From assembly GCA_028870115.1 (NCBI GenBank), contig JAGWQH010000082.1, positions 90,003 through 154,002 on the forward strand: a stretch of 64,000 nt of DNA, read 5' to 3'. The stretch is from Candidatus Methylomirabilota bacterium. GTDB taxonomy: Bacteria; Methylomirabilota; Methylomirabilia; Methylomirabilales; Methylomirabilaceae. Below, in pieces: positions 1 to 8,206 of the stretch (position 1 is its first letter; each line of letters begins with the position of its first letter). A program made the translations under genes and the position numbers. The notes beneath the pieces are model-generated. The model was not told where the DNA came from and searched no databases. It saw only the letters and a program-made list of their open reading frames with translations.

Positions 1-661
1 CAACGGGGCCGGTAAAACCACCTTTTTTAATTGTGTGACAGGCCTCTTCGCTCCATCGTCCGGAGAGATCCGCTATCGCGGTGAAAACCTGGTCGGCCTG
101 AGGCCAAATCAGGTGGCCGCGAAGGGGGTGACCCGCACCTTTCAGAACATTCGGTTGTTCCACGACATGACGGTGCTCGAGAACGTTATGGTAGGGGGCC
201 ACTGTCGGATGCGGGCTGGAGTGATCGGCGCGATCATCCGACCGAAAGGCGTGATCAAAGAAGAGGAGGAGTTGGTGGCAAAAGGGTGTGACCTGCTGCG
301 GTTCGTAGGCCTCGAGGAAAAAAGCGATCTATGGGCAAGCCAACTTCCATACGGCGACCAACGACGCCTTGAGATCGCGAGGGCGATGACAAGCGACCCG
401 ACCCTCTTACTCCTGGATGAGCCGGCCGCGGGGATGAACCCTCAGGAGACCAACGCCCTCATGGAGTTGATCCATGCAATTCGCGCCCGGGGCATTACCG
501 TTCTGCTCATCGAGCACCACATGAAGCTGGTGATGGGCATTTCGGAACGGGTAGTCGTTCTCGACCACGGGATCAAGATCGCCGAAGGCAGACCGGAAGA
601 GATCAAGGCCGACCCCAGAGTGATCGGCGCCTATCTCGGGAAAGAGTCGGTACATGCTTAG
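1..661 (+). CDS. livG: Branched-chain amino acid ABC transporter ATP-binding protein LivG (5' partial)
   Basis: ATPase subunit of a LIV-type ABC importer, energising uptake of branched-chain amino acids or related amides from the cytoplasmic face. The frame is open from base 2, and the first residues (NGAGKTT) are the end of the Walker A motif, so the true start lies upstream of the window. The Walker B segment (LLLLDEP) and the H-loop region (IEHHM) are present, as is the LivG-type C-terminus ending in IGAYLG. The stop TAG at 659-661 overlaps the livF ATG at 654 by 8 nt, showing translational coupling. The permeases are expected upstream, outside the window. Confidence 0.93.
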   Translation, partial: NGAGKTTFFNCVTGLFAPSSGEIRYRGENLVGLRPNQVAAKGVTRTFQNIRLFHDMTVLENVMVGGHCRMRAGVIGAIIRPKGVIKEEEELVAKGCDLLRFVGLEEKSDLWASQLPYGDQRRLEIARAMTSDPTLLLLDEPAAGMNPQETNALMELIHAIRARGITVLLIEHHMKLVMGISERVVVLDHGIKIAEGRPEEIKADPRVIGAYLGKESVHA

Positions 662-1358
662 CCTGCAAGAGGTACATGTCCATTACGGCGCCATCCACGC
701 GCTCAGGGGGATAAGTCTTGAGGTGAAGGAGGGTGAGATCGTTACACTGATCGGTGCCAACGGGGCCGGGAAGTCATCGACGTTAATGACGATTTCCGGA
801 ATCCTGAGACCAACTAACGGACGGATCATCTTCGAGGATGAGGATCTGACTCACCTGCCACCCCATGCCATCGTCGAGCGTGGCATCTCACAGGTCCCCG
901 AGGGGCGGAGAATCTTTCCAACGCTGACCGTCCTGGAAAATCTGGAGATGGGCGCCTACACCCGCGCTGATAGCGCAGAGATCCGTCAGGACCTCGATCG
1001 GGTATTTCAACTCTTCCCGCTGCTGAAAGACCGCCGATTGCAACCGGGCGGAACCCTCTCCGGCGGCGAACAGCAGATGTTGGCTATCGGTCGCGCCCTG
1101 ATGGCGCGCCCACGGCTCTTGCTGCTGGATGAACCTTCGCTCGGACTGGCCCCCAAATTGGTAGAGACAATCTTCGAGGTGATTCGAGAGATTAATGCCC
1201 AATCGACAACCATCCTGCTGGTCGAGCAAAACGCGCACATGGCCCTGCGGATCGCGGCCAAAGGGTACGTCATGGAGGTCGGTCGGATCGTACTGAGCGA
1301 TGAAGCTGAAAACCTTATGGCCAATGGTGAAGTTCGAAGCGCCTACCTTGGGGAGTAA
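654..1358 (+). CDS. livF: Branched-chain amino acid ABC transporter ATP-binding protein LivF
   Basis: Second ATPase of the LIV importer, 234 aa, the usual family length. Walker A (GANGAGKSS) lies near residues 33-41, the signature LSGGEQQ near 135-141, and Walker B (LLLLDEP) after it. It overlaps livG by 8 nt and its end overlaps the predicted start of the substrate-binding protein, so the three genes are one transcription unit. LivF pairs with LivG as the nucleotide-binding heterodimer. The exact substrate, whether Leu/Ile/Val or amides/urea as in Urt systems, cannot be told from the ATPase alone. Confidence 0.93.
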   Translation: MLSLQEVHVHYGAIHALRGISLEVKEGEIVTLIGANGAGKSSTLMTISGILRPTNGRIIFEDEDLTHLPPHAIVERGISQVPEGRRIFPTLTVLENLEMGAYTRADSAEIRQDLDRVFQLFPLLKDRRLQPGGTLSGGEQQMLAIGRALMARPRLLLLDEPSLGLAPKLVETIFEVIREINAQSTTILLVEQNAHMALRIAAKGYVMEVGRIVLSDEAENLMANGEVRSAYLGE

Positions 1359-2556
1359 TCGCCGGAAAAAGTCGGCTTGTTCTGTAGCCCGTATCGTCGT
1401 GGCCTTCCTGGCGCTCGCCTTGGCGTACATTCCGCAGACGTCAGCGGCGGGGGACGCACAGAGGGTTTCCGACATTACGATCGGGATCGTGGGTCCGATG
1501 TCGGGCGACATGGCGCACCTGGGCCGCTATGTACGGGAGGCGGCGGCATTGGCTGTCGAGGAGTGGAACGAGAAGGGAGGTATCCAGGGGCATCGCATTC
1601 AACTCCTACTGGAGGACGATCGTAACGATCCCTTGGAGGCGGTTGCTGCAGCCAAACGATTGGTGCAGGCAGGGGTCTGGGGTGTGATCGGCGACCTGAC
1701 GTCAGCCGCCTCGCTTCCGGCTTCAGCGATCTATCAGGCAGCCGGAATTCCTCAGATCACACCCTCAAGCACCGACCCGCGACTCACAGAGCAGGGGTTC
1801 CAGAGCCTCTTTCGTACGTGCGGTCGAGATGATCAGCAGGGACGGGTGGCGGCCGAGTTCGTCCTTGACAGGCTTCACCCTCGCCGGATAGTGATCCTGT
1901 ACGATCGAACGGCTTACGGTCAGGCGCTTGCAGAGGCTTTCAAGCGGCGGATCGTACATGCGCTGCGCGGCCTTCGTGTGACCAGCATGGCGCTTTCGTC
2001 GGACAGGAAAGATCTTAACTCTGTGGTCGAACAGATCAAGGCGAAGGAGCCGGACCTGGTGTATTTCGGGGGGCTGTATCACGAGGGCGGTCTGCTGGCG
2101 AAAAGGCTCCGGGAGGAGGGTGTCCAGGCTACTCTGGTCAGTGGGGATGGGGTGTTCGGAACGGAGTTCGTCAATCTGGCCGGAGAGGCTGCGGCGGCAG
2201 GGACCTATCTGACCTTCGCTCCCGACCCTATGCTGCTGCCAACTGCTGAGGCCGCCATCAAGCGCTTTCACGCTCGGTACAGCGCCATCGGCCCATATTC
2301 GCTGTACGCGTACGACGCGGCAGGCGCGCTTTTTACGGCCATTGCCGATGCCAGGCCAACAACTCCGTCGCGGCCTCATTTACTTCGGGTCTCGCAGGTC
2401 TTGCATCGGATGACCTACATGGGCGCTCTCGGCCGGCTCCGGTGGGACCATAAGGGCGATCTGGTCAAGCCACCCTATGTAATCTATCAGGTCAAGAAAG
2501 GGGGTAGCTTTCAAGGATGGTTCGAACAGGTGACCGATCGAACGCTCAAGCGATAA
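1300..2556 (+). CDS. Periplasmic branched-chain amino acid-binding protein (LivK-like)
   Basis: Type I periplasmic ligand-binding protein feeding the LIV transporter. After a hydrophobic signal segment ending near TSAAGD it shows the family's opening (ITIGIVGPMSGDMA), the GVIGDLTSAAS and ITPSSTDP segments of the ligand cleft, and the typical YAYDA motif late in the protein. The start is uncertain. ATG 1300 gives 418 aa and a long basic N-terminus and overlaps livF by 59 nt. TTG 1348 would give a more normal signal peptide and an 11-nt overlap. No clear Shine-Dalgarno decides between them. Such proteins usually lie with the permease genes. Here it is the last transporter gene and runs into tsaC. 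Confidence 0.85.
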   Translation: MKLKTLWPMVKFEAPTLGSNRRKKSACSVARIVVAFLALALAYIPQTSAAGDAQRVSDITIGIVGPMSGDMAHLGRYVREAAALAVEEWNEKGGIQGHRIQLLLEDDRNDPLEAVAAAKRLVQAGVWGVIGDLTSAASLPASAIYQAAGIPQITPSSTDPRLTEQGFQSLFRTCGRDDQQGRVAAEFVLDRLHPRRIVILYDRTAYGQALAEAFKRRIVHALRGLRVTSMALSSDRKDLNSVVEQIKAKEPDLVYFGGLYHEGGLLAKRLREEGVQATLVSGDGVFGTEFVNLAGEAAAAGTYLTFAPDPMLLPTAEAAIKRFHARYSAIGPYSLYAYDAAGALFTAIADARPTTPSRPHLLRVSQVLHRMTYMGALGRLRWDHKGDLVKPPYVIYQVKKGGSFQGWFEQVTDRTLKR

Positions 2557-3182
2557 GACCTGCGGTCGTACCTGAGATCCCGTCAGCTTCTGCGGTGGCT
2601 CGCGCCGTCTTGGTTCTCCGGAAGGGGGGTCTGGTCGCGTTTCCCACCGACACCCTGTACGCCCTCGGAGCTGATGCTTCAAACCCGCTTGCCGTCAGGC
2701 GCGTCTTTGTCGCGAAGGGTCGTAGTCTGAGGAGTCCTATCCCGCTGCTGGTAGCCGACCTCATGATGGCGACCAGGCTGGTTGGTGAACTGCCTGAGGC
2801 GGCCGTTCGGCTTGCCGAGCGCTACTGGCCCGGTCCGCTTACCCTCATCGTGCGGGCCCCTCGCGGGATCTGCACGCTGCTCACTGCAGGGACCGGTCGA
2901 ATCGGCCTCAGGGCCCCGGATGCAGCCGTTGCGCTTACGCTGATCCGCCAGTTCGGCGGCCCGGTGACCGGAACAAGCGCGAACCGGTCGAGGGATAAAG
3001 ATCCCTTGGACGCCCATGAGGTGCTACGGCAGTTGGGGGATCAGGTGGACCTGGTTCTGGATGGGGGTCCTGTGGCCGGTCGGAGTCCGTCAACCGTTGT
3101 GGACGTTACCGTCAGCCCGCCCGTCATTGTAAGACGTGGTCCAGTCCGGCAAGAAGAGATCCTGAGACTGCTAGGACTGTAG
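2517..3182 (+). CDS. tsaC: Threonylcarbamoyl-AMP synthase (Sua5/YciO/YrdC family)
   Basis: Makes threonylcarbamoyl-AMP from Thr, bicarbonate and ATP, the first step of t6A37 modification of ANN-decoding tRNAs. Visible family features are the VAFPTDTLYALG opening, KGRS with following PLLV (nucleotide-binding basic residues), the WPGPLT motif and the GPVTGTSAN segment with Ser/Asn. At 221 aa it is the short YrdC-type form without the extra Sua5 C-terminal domain. ATG 2517 lies inside the upstream binding-protein gene (40-nt overlap), which suggests coupling. A later start is possible because the conserved domain begins about 20 residues in. Confidence 0.88.
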   Translation: MVRTGDRSNAQAIRPAVVPEIPSASAVARAVLVLRKGGLVAFPTDTLYALGADASNPLAVRRVFVAKGRSLRSPIPLLVADLMMATRLVGELPEAAVRLAERYWPGPLTLIVRAPRGICTLLTAGTGRIGLRAPDAAVALTLIRQFGGPVTGTSANRSRDKDPLDAHEVLRQLGDQVDLVLDGGPVAGRSPSTVVDVTVSPPVIVRRGPVRQEEILRLLGL

Positions 3183-3330
3183 GCACACTTTACAAAGAAG
3201 GCGGGCGTGACGTCGAATTGAAACTTCCTGAAAGCTTTTGGAAAGTCCGCGAAAATGTGCTAAAAATAAAGTGTTACAAAGGGCTATGGGATATTGACAG
3301 CATAGATCAGCAACGATAGGTACAAGCGCC

Positions 3331-5469
3331 ATGGGAATTGAGCCGATTATTGAACGCGTTCGCGCAGCATCACCTGATGCGGATGTGGCCCTGCTGCAAC
3401 GTGCCTACGATTTTGCCGCCAGGGTCCACAAGGGTCAGGAGCGAATCTCTGGGGAGCCGTACCTGTCGCATCCGATAGCGGTGGCTGAGATTGTGCTGAA
3501 TCTGAAGATGGATGTAGCGAGCATTGCGGCGGCTCTCCTGCACGATGTGGTAGAAGATACCCACGCCTCTCTGGAGGAGGTCAAGCAGGCCTTTGGCAAT
3601 GAGATCGGGGATCTCGTCGACGGTCTCACGAAGATCAGTAAGCTCCCCTTTGGTAGTCGCCTGGAGCACCAGGCCGAGAGCCTCCGTAAGATGGTGCTGG
3701 CGATGTCGAAAGATATCCGTGTCATCCTGATCAAGCTGGCTGATCGGCTTCACAATATGCGCACCCTCGAACCGCTTCGAGAGGAGAAGCGTCGACTGAT
3801 TGCCAGGGAAACACTCGACATCTACGCGCCCATCGCCCATCGCCTTGGAATTTATTGGATGAAGGCCGAGTTCGAAGACCTGGCGCTCCGCCACCTTGAA
3901 CGCGAGGTCTACCAGGACTTGTCAGCACGGATCGCGAAGAAACGGCGGGAGCGTGAGAAGGATATCAATGAGGCCATCGGGATCCTTCAGCAGAAGTTAA
4001 CCGAGGTCGGTATTCGGGCCCAGATCATCGGTCGGCCAAAGCATTTCTATAGTATTTACAAGAAGATGCACGATCAACATAAAGAATTCGATGAGATCTA
4101 TGATCTGACCGCGGTCCGGGTAATCACCGAATCAGTCAAGGATTGCTACGGTTCGCTGGGCGTGATCCACTCACTATGGAAGCCGATTCCGGGTCGGTTC
4201 AAGGACTTCATTGCGATGCCGAAGTCCAACATGTATCAATCGTTGCACACGACCGTGATCGGCCCGGTCGGCGAACCGGTGGAGATACAGATCCGAACCC
4301 ATGAGATGCACAAAACGGCGGAGGAGGGGATAGCGGCCCATTGGGTGTATAAGGAGGGGAAGGCGGCGCTTGACCCGGCCGACAAAGGGTTTGCCTGGAT
4401 TCGACAGCTCCTGGAGTGGCAGCGCGATCTGAAAGACAGCCGGGAGTTTTTGGAAACGGTGAAGGTTGATCTGTTCCCTGAAGAAGTCTATGTATTTACG
4501 CCGAAAGGAGATGTGAAGAACTTCCCCAAGGGGGCGTGCCCCATTGACTTTGCCTTTGGTGTCCACACCGATATCGGCCTTACCTGTGTGGGGGCCAGGG
4601 CGAATAGCCGTCTGGTCCCCCTGCGATACGAATTGCAACATGGCGACATTATCGAGATCCTGACCGACTCAAAGCACCATCCGAGCCGCGACTGGCTGAA
4701 ACTCGTGAAGACCTCGCGGGCGAGGGGGCGGATCAAGCAGTGGATCAAAAATGAGGAGAAGGTCCGGAGTATCAGTCTCGGGAAAGACCTGCTGGAAAAG
4801 GAGCTTCGGCGGTTGGGTAAGAGCCCCTCTCAGATCCTCAAGCCGGACGCGATCACCAAGGTTCTCGTCGGCTATGGCTATGCGGCCCCGGACGAGTTTT
4901 TCGCCACCGTCGGATTTGGTAAGCTCTCCCCTCGCCAGGCCATAGCCAAGCTCCTGCCCGCAGAAGAGCTACCCCATGAAGGGGAGATAAAGCCGGAGCG
5001 AAAGGTCCGCCAGCAGCCCGATGAGGGCGTGACTCTTCTAGGGGCACACGATTTTCTCATTCGGTTCGCCAGGTGTTGCAGCCCGCTCCCTGGTGATGAG
5101 ATTGTCGGTTTCATTACCCGTGGACGCGGGGTTTCGGTCCACACGGCGGATTGCTCGAATATAGACCAACTCCTGTACGACCCGGATCGAAAGATTAACG
5201 TCTCCTGGGATGCAGCACCGAAGACCGCCCATCAGGTCAAAATCCGCGTGATGATCGGGAAGGACCGACCAGGGATTCTGGCTGCAATCAGCTCGGCAAT
5301 CTCCGCCACGAAGATTAATATTGCTCAGGCTGATATACGCGTGACGGAAGACCGGAAGGGATTAAACACCTTTACGCTTGAGGTAGCCAATTTGAAGCAG
5401 CTTCAGTCAGCGATGGGAGCGATCCGCCAGATCGACGGGGTGATGGGAGTAGAGCGCATTCGCGGCTGA
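3331..5469 (+). CDS. Bifunctional (p)ppGpp synthetase/hydrolase (Rel/SpoT)
   Basis: Stringent-response enzyme that makes and degrades (p)ppGpp, 712 aa. The HD hydrolase domain (about 20-180) keeps H71-D72 in HDVVEDT and the DRLHNMRT motif near 138-145. The synthetase domain (about 230-345) carries RFKD at 289-292, the RXKD form typical of bifunctional Rel enzymes rather than the EXDD form of monofunctional RelA. A TGS domain follows near 385-450 (EVYVFTPKGD) and a C-terminal ACT domain near 640-712. It stands alone after a 148-nt gap. No second long RelA/SpoT gene is in the window, so this may be the only one. Confidence 0.95.
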   Translation: MGIEPIIERVRAASPDADVALLQRAYDFAARVHKGQERISGEPYLSHPIAVAEIVLNLKMDVASIAAALLHDVVEDTHASLEEVKQAFGNEIGDLVDGLTKISKLPFGSRLEHQAESLRKMVLAMSKDIRVILIKLADRLHNMRTLEPLREEKRRLIARETLDIYAPIAHRLGIYWMKAEFEDLALRHLEREVYQDLSARIAKKRREREKDINEAIGILQQKLTEVGIRAQIIGRPKHFYSIYKKMHDQHKEFDEIYDLTAVRVITESVKDCYGSLGVIHSLWKPIPGRFKDFIAMPKSNMYQSLHTTVIGPVGEPVEIQIRTHEMHKTAEEGIAAHWVYKEGKAALDPADKGFAWIRQLLEWQRDLKDSREFLETVKVDLFPEEVYVFTPKGDVKNFPKGACPIDFAFGVHTDIGLTCVGARANSRLVPLRYELQHGDIIEILTDSKHHPSRDWLKLVKTSRARGRIKQWIKNEEKVRSISLGKDLLEKELRRLGKSPSQILKPDAITKVLVGYGYAAPDEFFATVGFGKLSPRQAIAKLLPAEELPHEGEIKPERKVRQQPDEGVTLLGAHDFLIRFARCCSPLPGDEIVGFITRGRGVSVHTADCSNIDQLLYDPDRKINVSWDAAPKTAHQVKIRVMIGKDRPGILAAISSAISATKINIAQADIRVTEDRKGLNTFTLEVANLKQLQSAMGAIRQIDGVMGVERIRG

Positions 5470-5516
5470 CCAAGATCAGCCATGAGCTAATGATTACCAG
5501 TTAATGGCGCTTTTGT

Positions 5517-5720
5517 TTATCCGGCCTTCTGGACGCGCCCGGATCGCAGACAGCGAGTGCAGAGTGCCATGTAGCGGCGAGTGCCGTTCATGACAATGTG
5601 ATGACGCGAGATATTAATCTGCTGACGGCGCTTACTGACGTTGTGGGCATGGCTGACCTGACTGCTTACTCGCGGACCTCGTCCGCACATTTCACATTGA
5701 CTGGCATGCGTGATCGGCAT
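5517..5720 (-). CDS. rpmB: 50S ribosomal protein L28
   Basis: Ribosomal protein of the large subunit, 67 aa. The chosen ATG (5718-5720) begins MPITHASQCEMCG and is preceded by GGAGG. Longer in-frame starts upstream would add a non-conserved tail. Two CXXC pairs (CEMC near residues 9-12, CTRC near 54-57) mark the zinc-binding C+ form of L28. The RRYMALCTRCLRSG end is typical. The gene is alone on the minus strand, divergent from rsmD, with its own strong promoter. L33, its frequent neighbour, is not here. Confidence 0.93.
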   Translation of the reverse strand: MPITHASQCEMCGRGPRVSSQVSHAHNVSKRRQQINISRHHIVMNGTRRYMALCTRCLRSGRVQKAG

Positions 5721-5774
5721 TGAAGCACCTCCGATGGTTGGTGACCACTGAATGATTATTCGCAACGACCAATA

Positions 5775-5803
5775 ATTATACTGCGACCACGAAGTAAAAT
5801 CAA
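5775..5803 (-). promoter_or_regulatory. Sigma-70 promoter of rpmB
   Basis: On the minus strand TTGATT (5803-5798) and TATAAT (5780-5775) are separated by exactly 17 nt, a near-consensus housekeeping promoter. The predicted start near 5768 gives a leader of about 48 nt before the L28 ATG. Only sequence match supports it. Confidence 0.7.
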
Positions 5804-5835
5804 GCGCAGACGCACACATCTGCTTCATACGACTC

Positions 5836-6393
5836 ATGAGGGTGATCGGCGGCCTCGCCAGGGGGCGACGGATTCTGGCTCCTCGCGGAAGAAGGACGAG
5901 GCCGACCTCGGACTATCTGCGGGAGGTCCTATTCAATTTGCTGGCGCAACAGATAGAAGGCAGGACGTTTCTCGACCTGTACGCGGGGACCGGAGCGGTG
6001 GGGATCGAAGCCCTGAGCCGTGGCGCGGCTGTGGCGGTCTTCGTTGAGCATAATCGGTCGGCCCTTACGATGTTGCATCGAAATCTCGACACGTCGGGGT
6101 TTCGTGACCGGGCTGAGGTAGTTCCGATGGAAGTTCTCCGATACCTGCGCCGGTCGGTCTGCGGATCACGACAATTCGATCTGATATTTCTGGATCCGCC
6201 TTACCTGCACACTGATGCGGGGGCGGTCATTAGTTTGATCGCGTCGACTAGGATCCTTGCACCGACCGGCATGACGATTCTGGAACGATCTGTAAAGGCC
6301 GTCCCGATCCACGTCCCTGCCGGGCTGACGCTTATTCGCGAGGTCCGACATGGCGGCACAGCCCTTCAGCTCTACCAACAGGAGGCAATGTGA
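5836..6393 (+). CDS. rsmD: 16S rRNA (guanine966-N2)-methyltransferase RsmD
   Basis: SAM-dependent methyltransferase modifying G966 of 16S rRNA. Motifs are the RVIGG start, the SAM-binding LDLYAGTGAVGIEALSRGA segment near residues 42-60 and the catalytic (N/D)PPY motif as LDPPY near residue 120. Its 185 aa match the family. Its end overlaps coaD by 4 nt, the common rsmD-coaD pair. ATG 5836 lies about 115 nt from the rpmB start, in a divergent intergenic region. Confidence 0.93.
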   Translation: MRVIGGLARGRRILAPRGRRTRPTSDYLREVLFNLLAQQIEGRTFLDLYAGTGAVGIEALSRGAAVAVFVEHNRSALTMLHRNLDTSGFRDRAEVVPMEVLRYLRRSVCGSRQFDLIFLDPPYLHTDAGAVISLIASTRILAPTGMTILERSVKAVPIHVPAGLTLIREVRHGGTALQLYQQEAM

Positions 6394-6875
6394 CGACGCT
6401 GGCTGTCTACGCCGGGACCTTCGATCCGTTTACCTTCGGTCATATTGATATCGCCAGGCGGGCCCATCGCCTTTTTTCTCGTCTTATTATCGCTGTGAGC
6501 ACCAACCCGGAGAAAGCCGCGCTGTTCAGCCTTATGGAGCGGCAACAGATCATCCGGAACGCTGTTCGGGGGATGCGAGGTGTCTCTATCGACTCCTTCG
6601 ACGGCCTCCTGGTGGACTACATGCAACGAAGGAGAGCGCGCGTGATTATCCGTGGTCTTCGCGCTCTCTCCGACTTCGAATACGAATTTCAGATGGCGTT
6701 GATGAATCGAAAACTCAACGAAGAGATCGAGACGGTATTCCTTATGCCCCACGAAAAGTATTCTTACCTGAGTTCGCGGCTCGTGAAAGAGATCGCCTTA
6801 CTGGGCGGGGACGTTTCCCAATTCGTCACACCCATGGTGGAAAGGATGCTGAAGGAGCAGGTCACCTTACGTTAG
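6390..6875 (+). CDS. coaD: Phosphopantetheine adenylyltransferase
   Basis: Catalyses the penultimate step of coenzyme A synthesis, from 4'-phosphopantetheine and ATP to dephospho-CoA. The nucleotidyltransferase motif appears as GTFDPFTFGH (residues 9-18), followed by RGLRALSDFEYE and the YSYLSSRLVKE segment near 124-134. Its 161 aa are the standard length. The start is GTG 6390, overlapping the rsmD stop by 4 nt, with GGAGG at 6381-6385. Confidence 0.94.
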   Translation: MTTLAVYAGTFDPFTFGHIDIARRAHRLFSRLIIAVSTNPEKAALFSLMERQQIIRNAVRGMRGVSIDSFDGLLVDYMQRRRARVIIRGLRALSDFEYEFQMALMNRKLNEEIETVFLMPHEKYSYLSSRLVKEIALLGGDVSQFVTPMVERMLKEQVTLR

Positions 6876-6898
6876 GGAGAAAAACGGAGACAAGGACA

Positions 6899-8101
6899 AT
6901 GACCATAAATCTGTCAAGTCGCGCCAGGAATGCCAGTCCCTCTGCCACGCTGGCCATTGCTGCTATCGCCAAGCAGATGAAGGCGGACGGAATCGATGTT
7001 GTGGACTTCGGACTCGGAGAGCCGGATTTTGAGACGCCGGCTCACGTCAAGGAAGCGGCAATTACCGCCATCCGGGAGGGGTTCACACGATATACCGCTG
7101 CCGCCGGCATCGACGAGTTGAAACAGGCGATCATCACCAAGCTGAAGCGCGATAACGGCCTCTCCTACAGTCCGCCAGAGGTGATTGTATCGTGCGGTTC
7201 GAAGCATTCGTTGTTCAACATCGCCGAGGTGCTGTTTGAGTCTGGGGACGAGGTAATTGTCCCGGCCCCTTACTGGGTCACCTACACGGAACAGATTCGC
7301 CTTGTCGATGCACGGCCGGTCATCGTGCAGACGCGGGAAGAGGATGGGTTCCACCTGACCCGTGAGGCGCTGGAGCCGGCCATTACGCCGAAGACCAAGG
7401 CGATCCTGCTGAACAGTCCCTGCAACCCGACCGGCGCCATGGTCCCGCTGGAACAGTTACGGGCGATCGCCGCGCTTGCGGTGGAGCGAGACCTGTTGGT
7501 GATTTCGGACGAGGCGTATGAATCGCTGACCTACGACGGGCATGCCCATACGAGCATCGCCTCGCTCGGCGAGGAGATAAAAAGTCGAACGATCCTTGTC
7601 AATAGCGTCTCGAAGGCGTATGCCATGACCGGTTGGCGGATCGGGTACGCGGCGGGACCGGCGGAGATCATCAAGGCGATGGGCACTATCCAAAGTCAGG
7701 TCACGTCGAATCCCACCTCGATCGCGCAGAAGGCAGCGGTTGCCGCCCTCCTCGGCCCGCATGATGATCTGCGCGCTATGGTGGTTGAATTCGATCGACG
7801 TCGGAAGTATCTCATCGATCGGCTGCATGTCATTCCCGGTATTACATGCACGAACCCTGAAGGCGCATTTTATCTTTTTCCCAATGTCTCCAGCTTCTAC
7901 GGAGCAGTGGCGAATGGCCGCCCTATTCGGAACTCCGCCGAGATGGCAACCTACCTATTGCAGACTGCCCGTGTCGTATTGGTCCCAGGGAGCGAATTCG
8001 GAAGCGACGCGCATCTTCGCCTTTCGTACGCGACGCCGATGGAAAGTATCAGCAAGGGAGTAGAGCGGATCGAGCGGGCCCTTGACGTGCTTCGTGGCTG
8101 A
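6899..8101 (+). CDS. Aspartate aminotransferase family, PLP class I
   Basis: PLP enzyme interconverting aspartate/oxaloacetate and glutamate/2-oxoglutarate, of the bacterial Ib type. The PLP lysine is K239 in SVSKAYAMTGWRIGY. N176 in NSPCNPTG and D204 in ISDEAY bind the cofactor, and the start shows the GLGEPDFETP motif. The length is 400 aa. It lies 23 nt after coaD and is probably cotranscribed. Members of this group can also act on other amino acids or prephenate, so the exact substrate is an inference. Confidence 0.88.
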   Translation: MTINLSSRARNASPSATLAIAAIAKQMKADGIDVVDFGLGEPDFETPAHVKEAAITAIREGFTRYTAAAGIDELKQAIITKLKRDNGLSYSPPEVIVSCGSKHSLFNIAEVLFESGDEVIVPAPYWVTYTEQIRLVDARPVIVQTREEDGFHLTREALEPAITPKTKAILLNSPCNPTGAMVPLEQLRAIAALAVERDLLVISDEAYESLTYDGHAHTSIASLGEEIKSRTILVNSVSKAYAMTGWRIGYAAGPAEIIKAMGTIQSQVTSNPTSIAQKAAVAALLGPHDDLRAMVVEFDRRRKYLIDRLHVIPGITCTNPEGAFYLFPNVSSFYGAVANGRPIRNSAEMATYLLQTARVVLVPGSEFGSDAHLRLSYATPMESISKGVERIERALDVLRG

Positions 8102-8106
8102 TGCTC

Positions 8107-8145
8107 ATTGCGTGTATTGCGTTATTACGTACTGCGTGGTGCGTC
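8107..8145 (+). repeat. Degenerate ATTGCGT microrepeat in the spacer before miaB
   Basis: Just after the aminotransferase stop, about five imperfect 7-8 nt units of the type ATTGCGT, ATTACGT, CTGCGT and GTGCGT lie in tandem. The 100-nt spacer to miaB is otherwise featureless. No function is assigned. Confidence 0.4.
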
Positions 8146-8206
8146 AGCTTCCATCGCTTCTCAAAACGCCGCACGCTCGCACGCTGTACACCGCAAGAGG
8201 TTGGCA

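Noticed and set aside
888..1511. A 207-codon minus-strand frame opposite livF
   Set aside because: livF has all ABC motifs. This frame crosses into the next gene and is a shadow.
3294..3322. TTGACA before the Rel gene as a promoter
   Set aside because: The TTGACA at 3294-3299 has only a poor -10 (TAGGTA), which would place the transcript start almost at the ATG.
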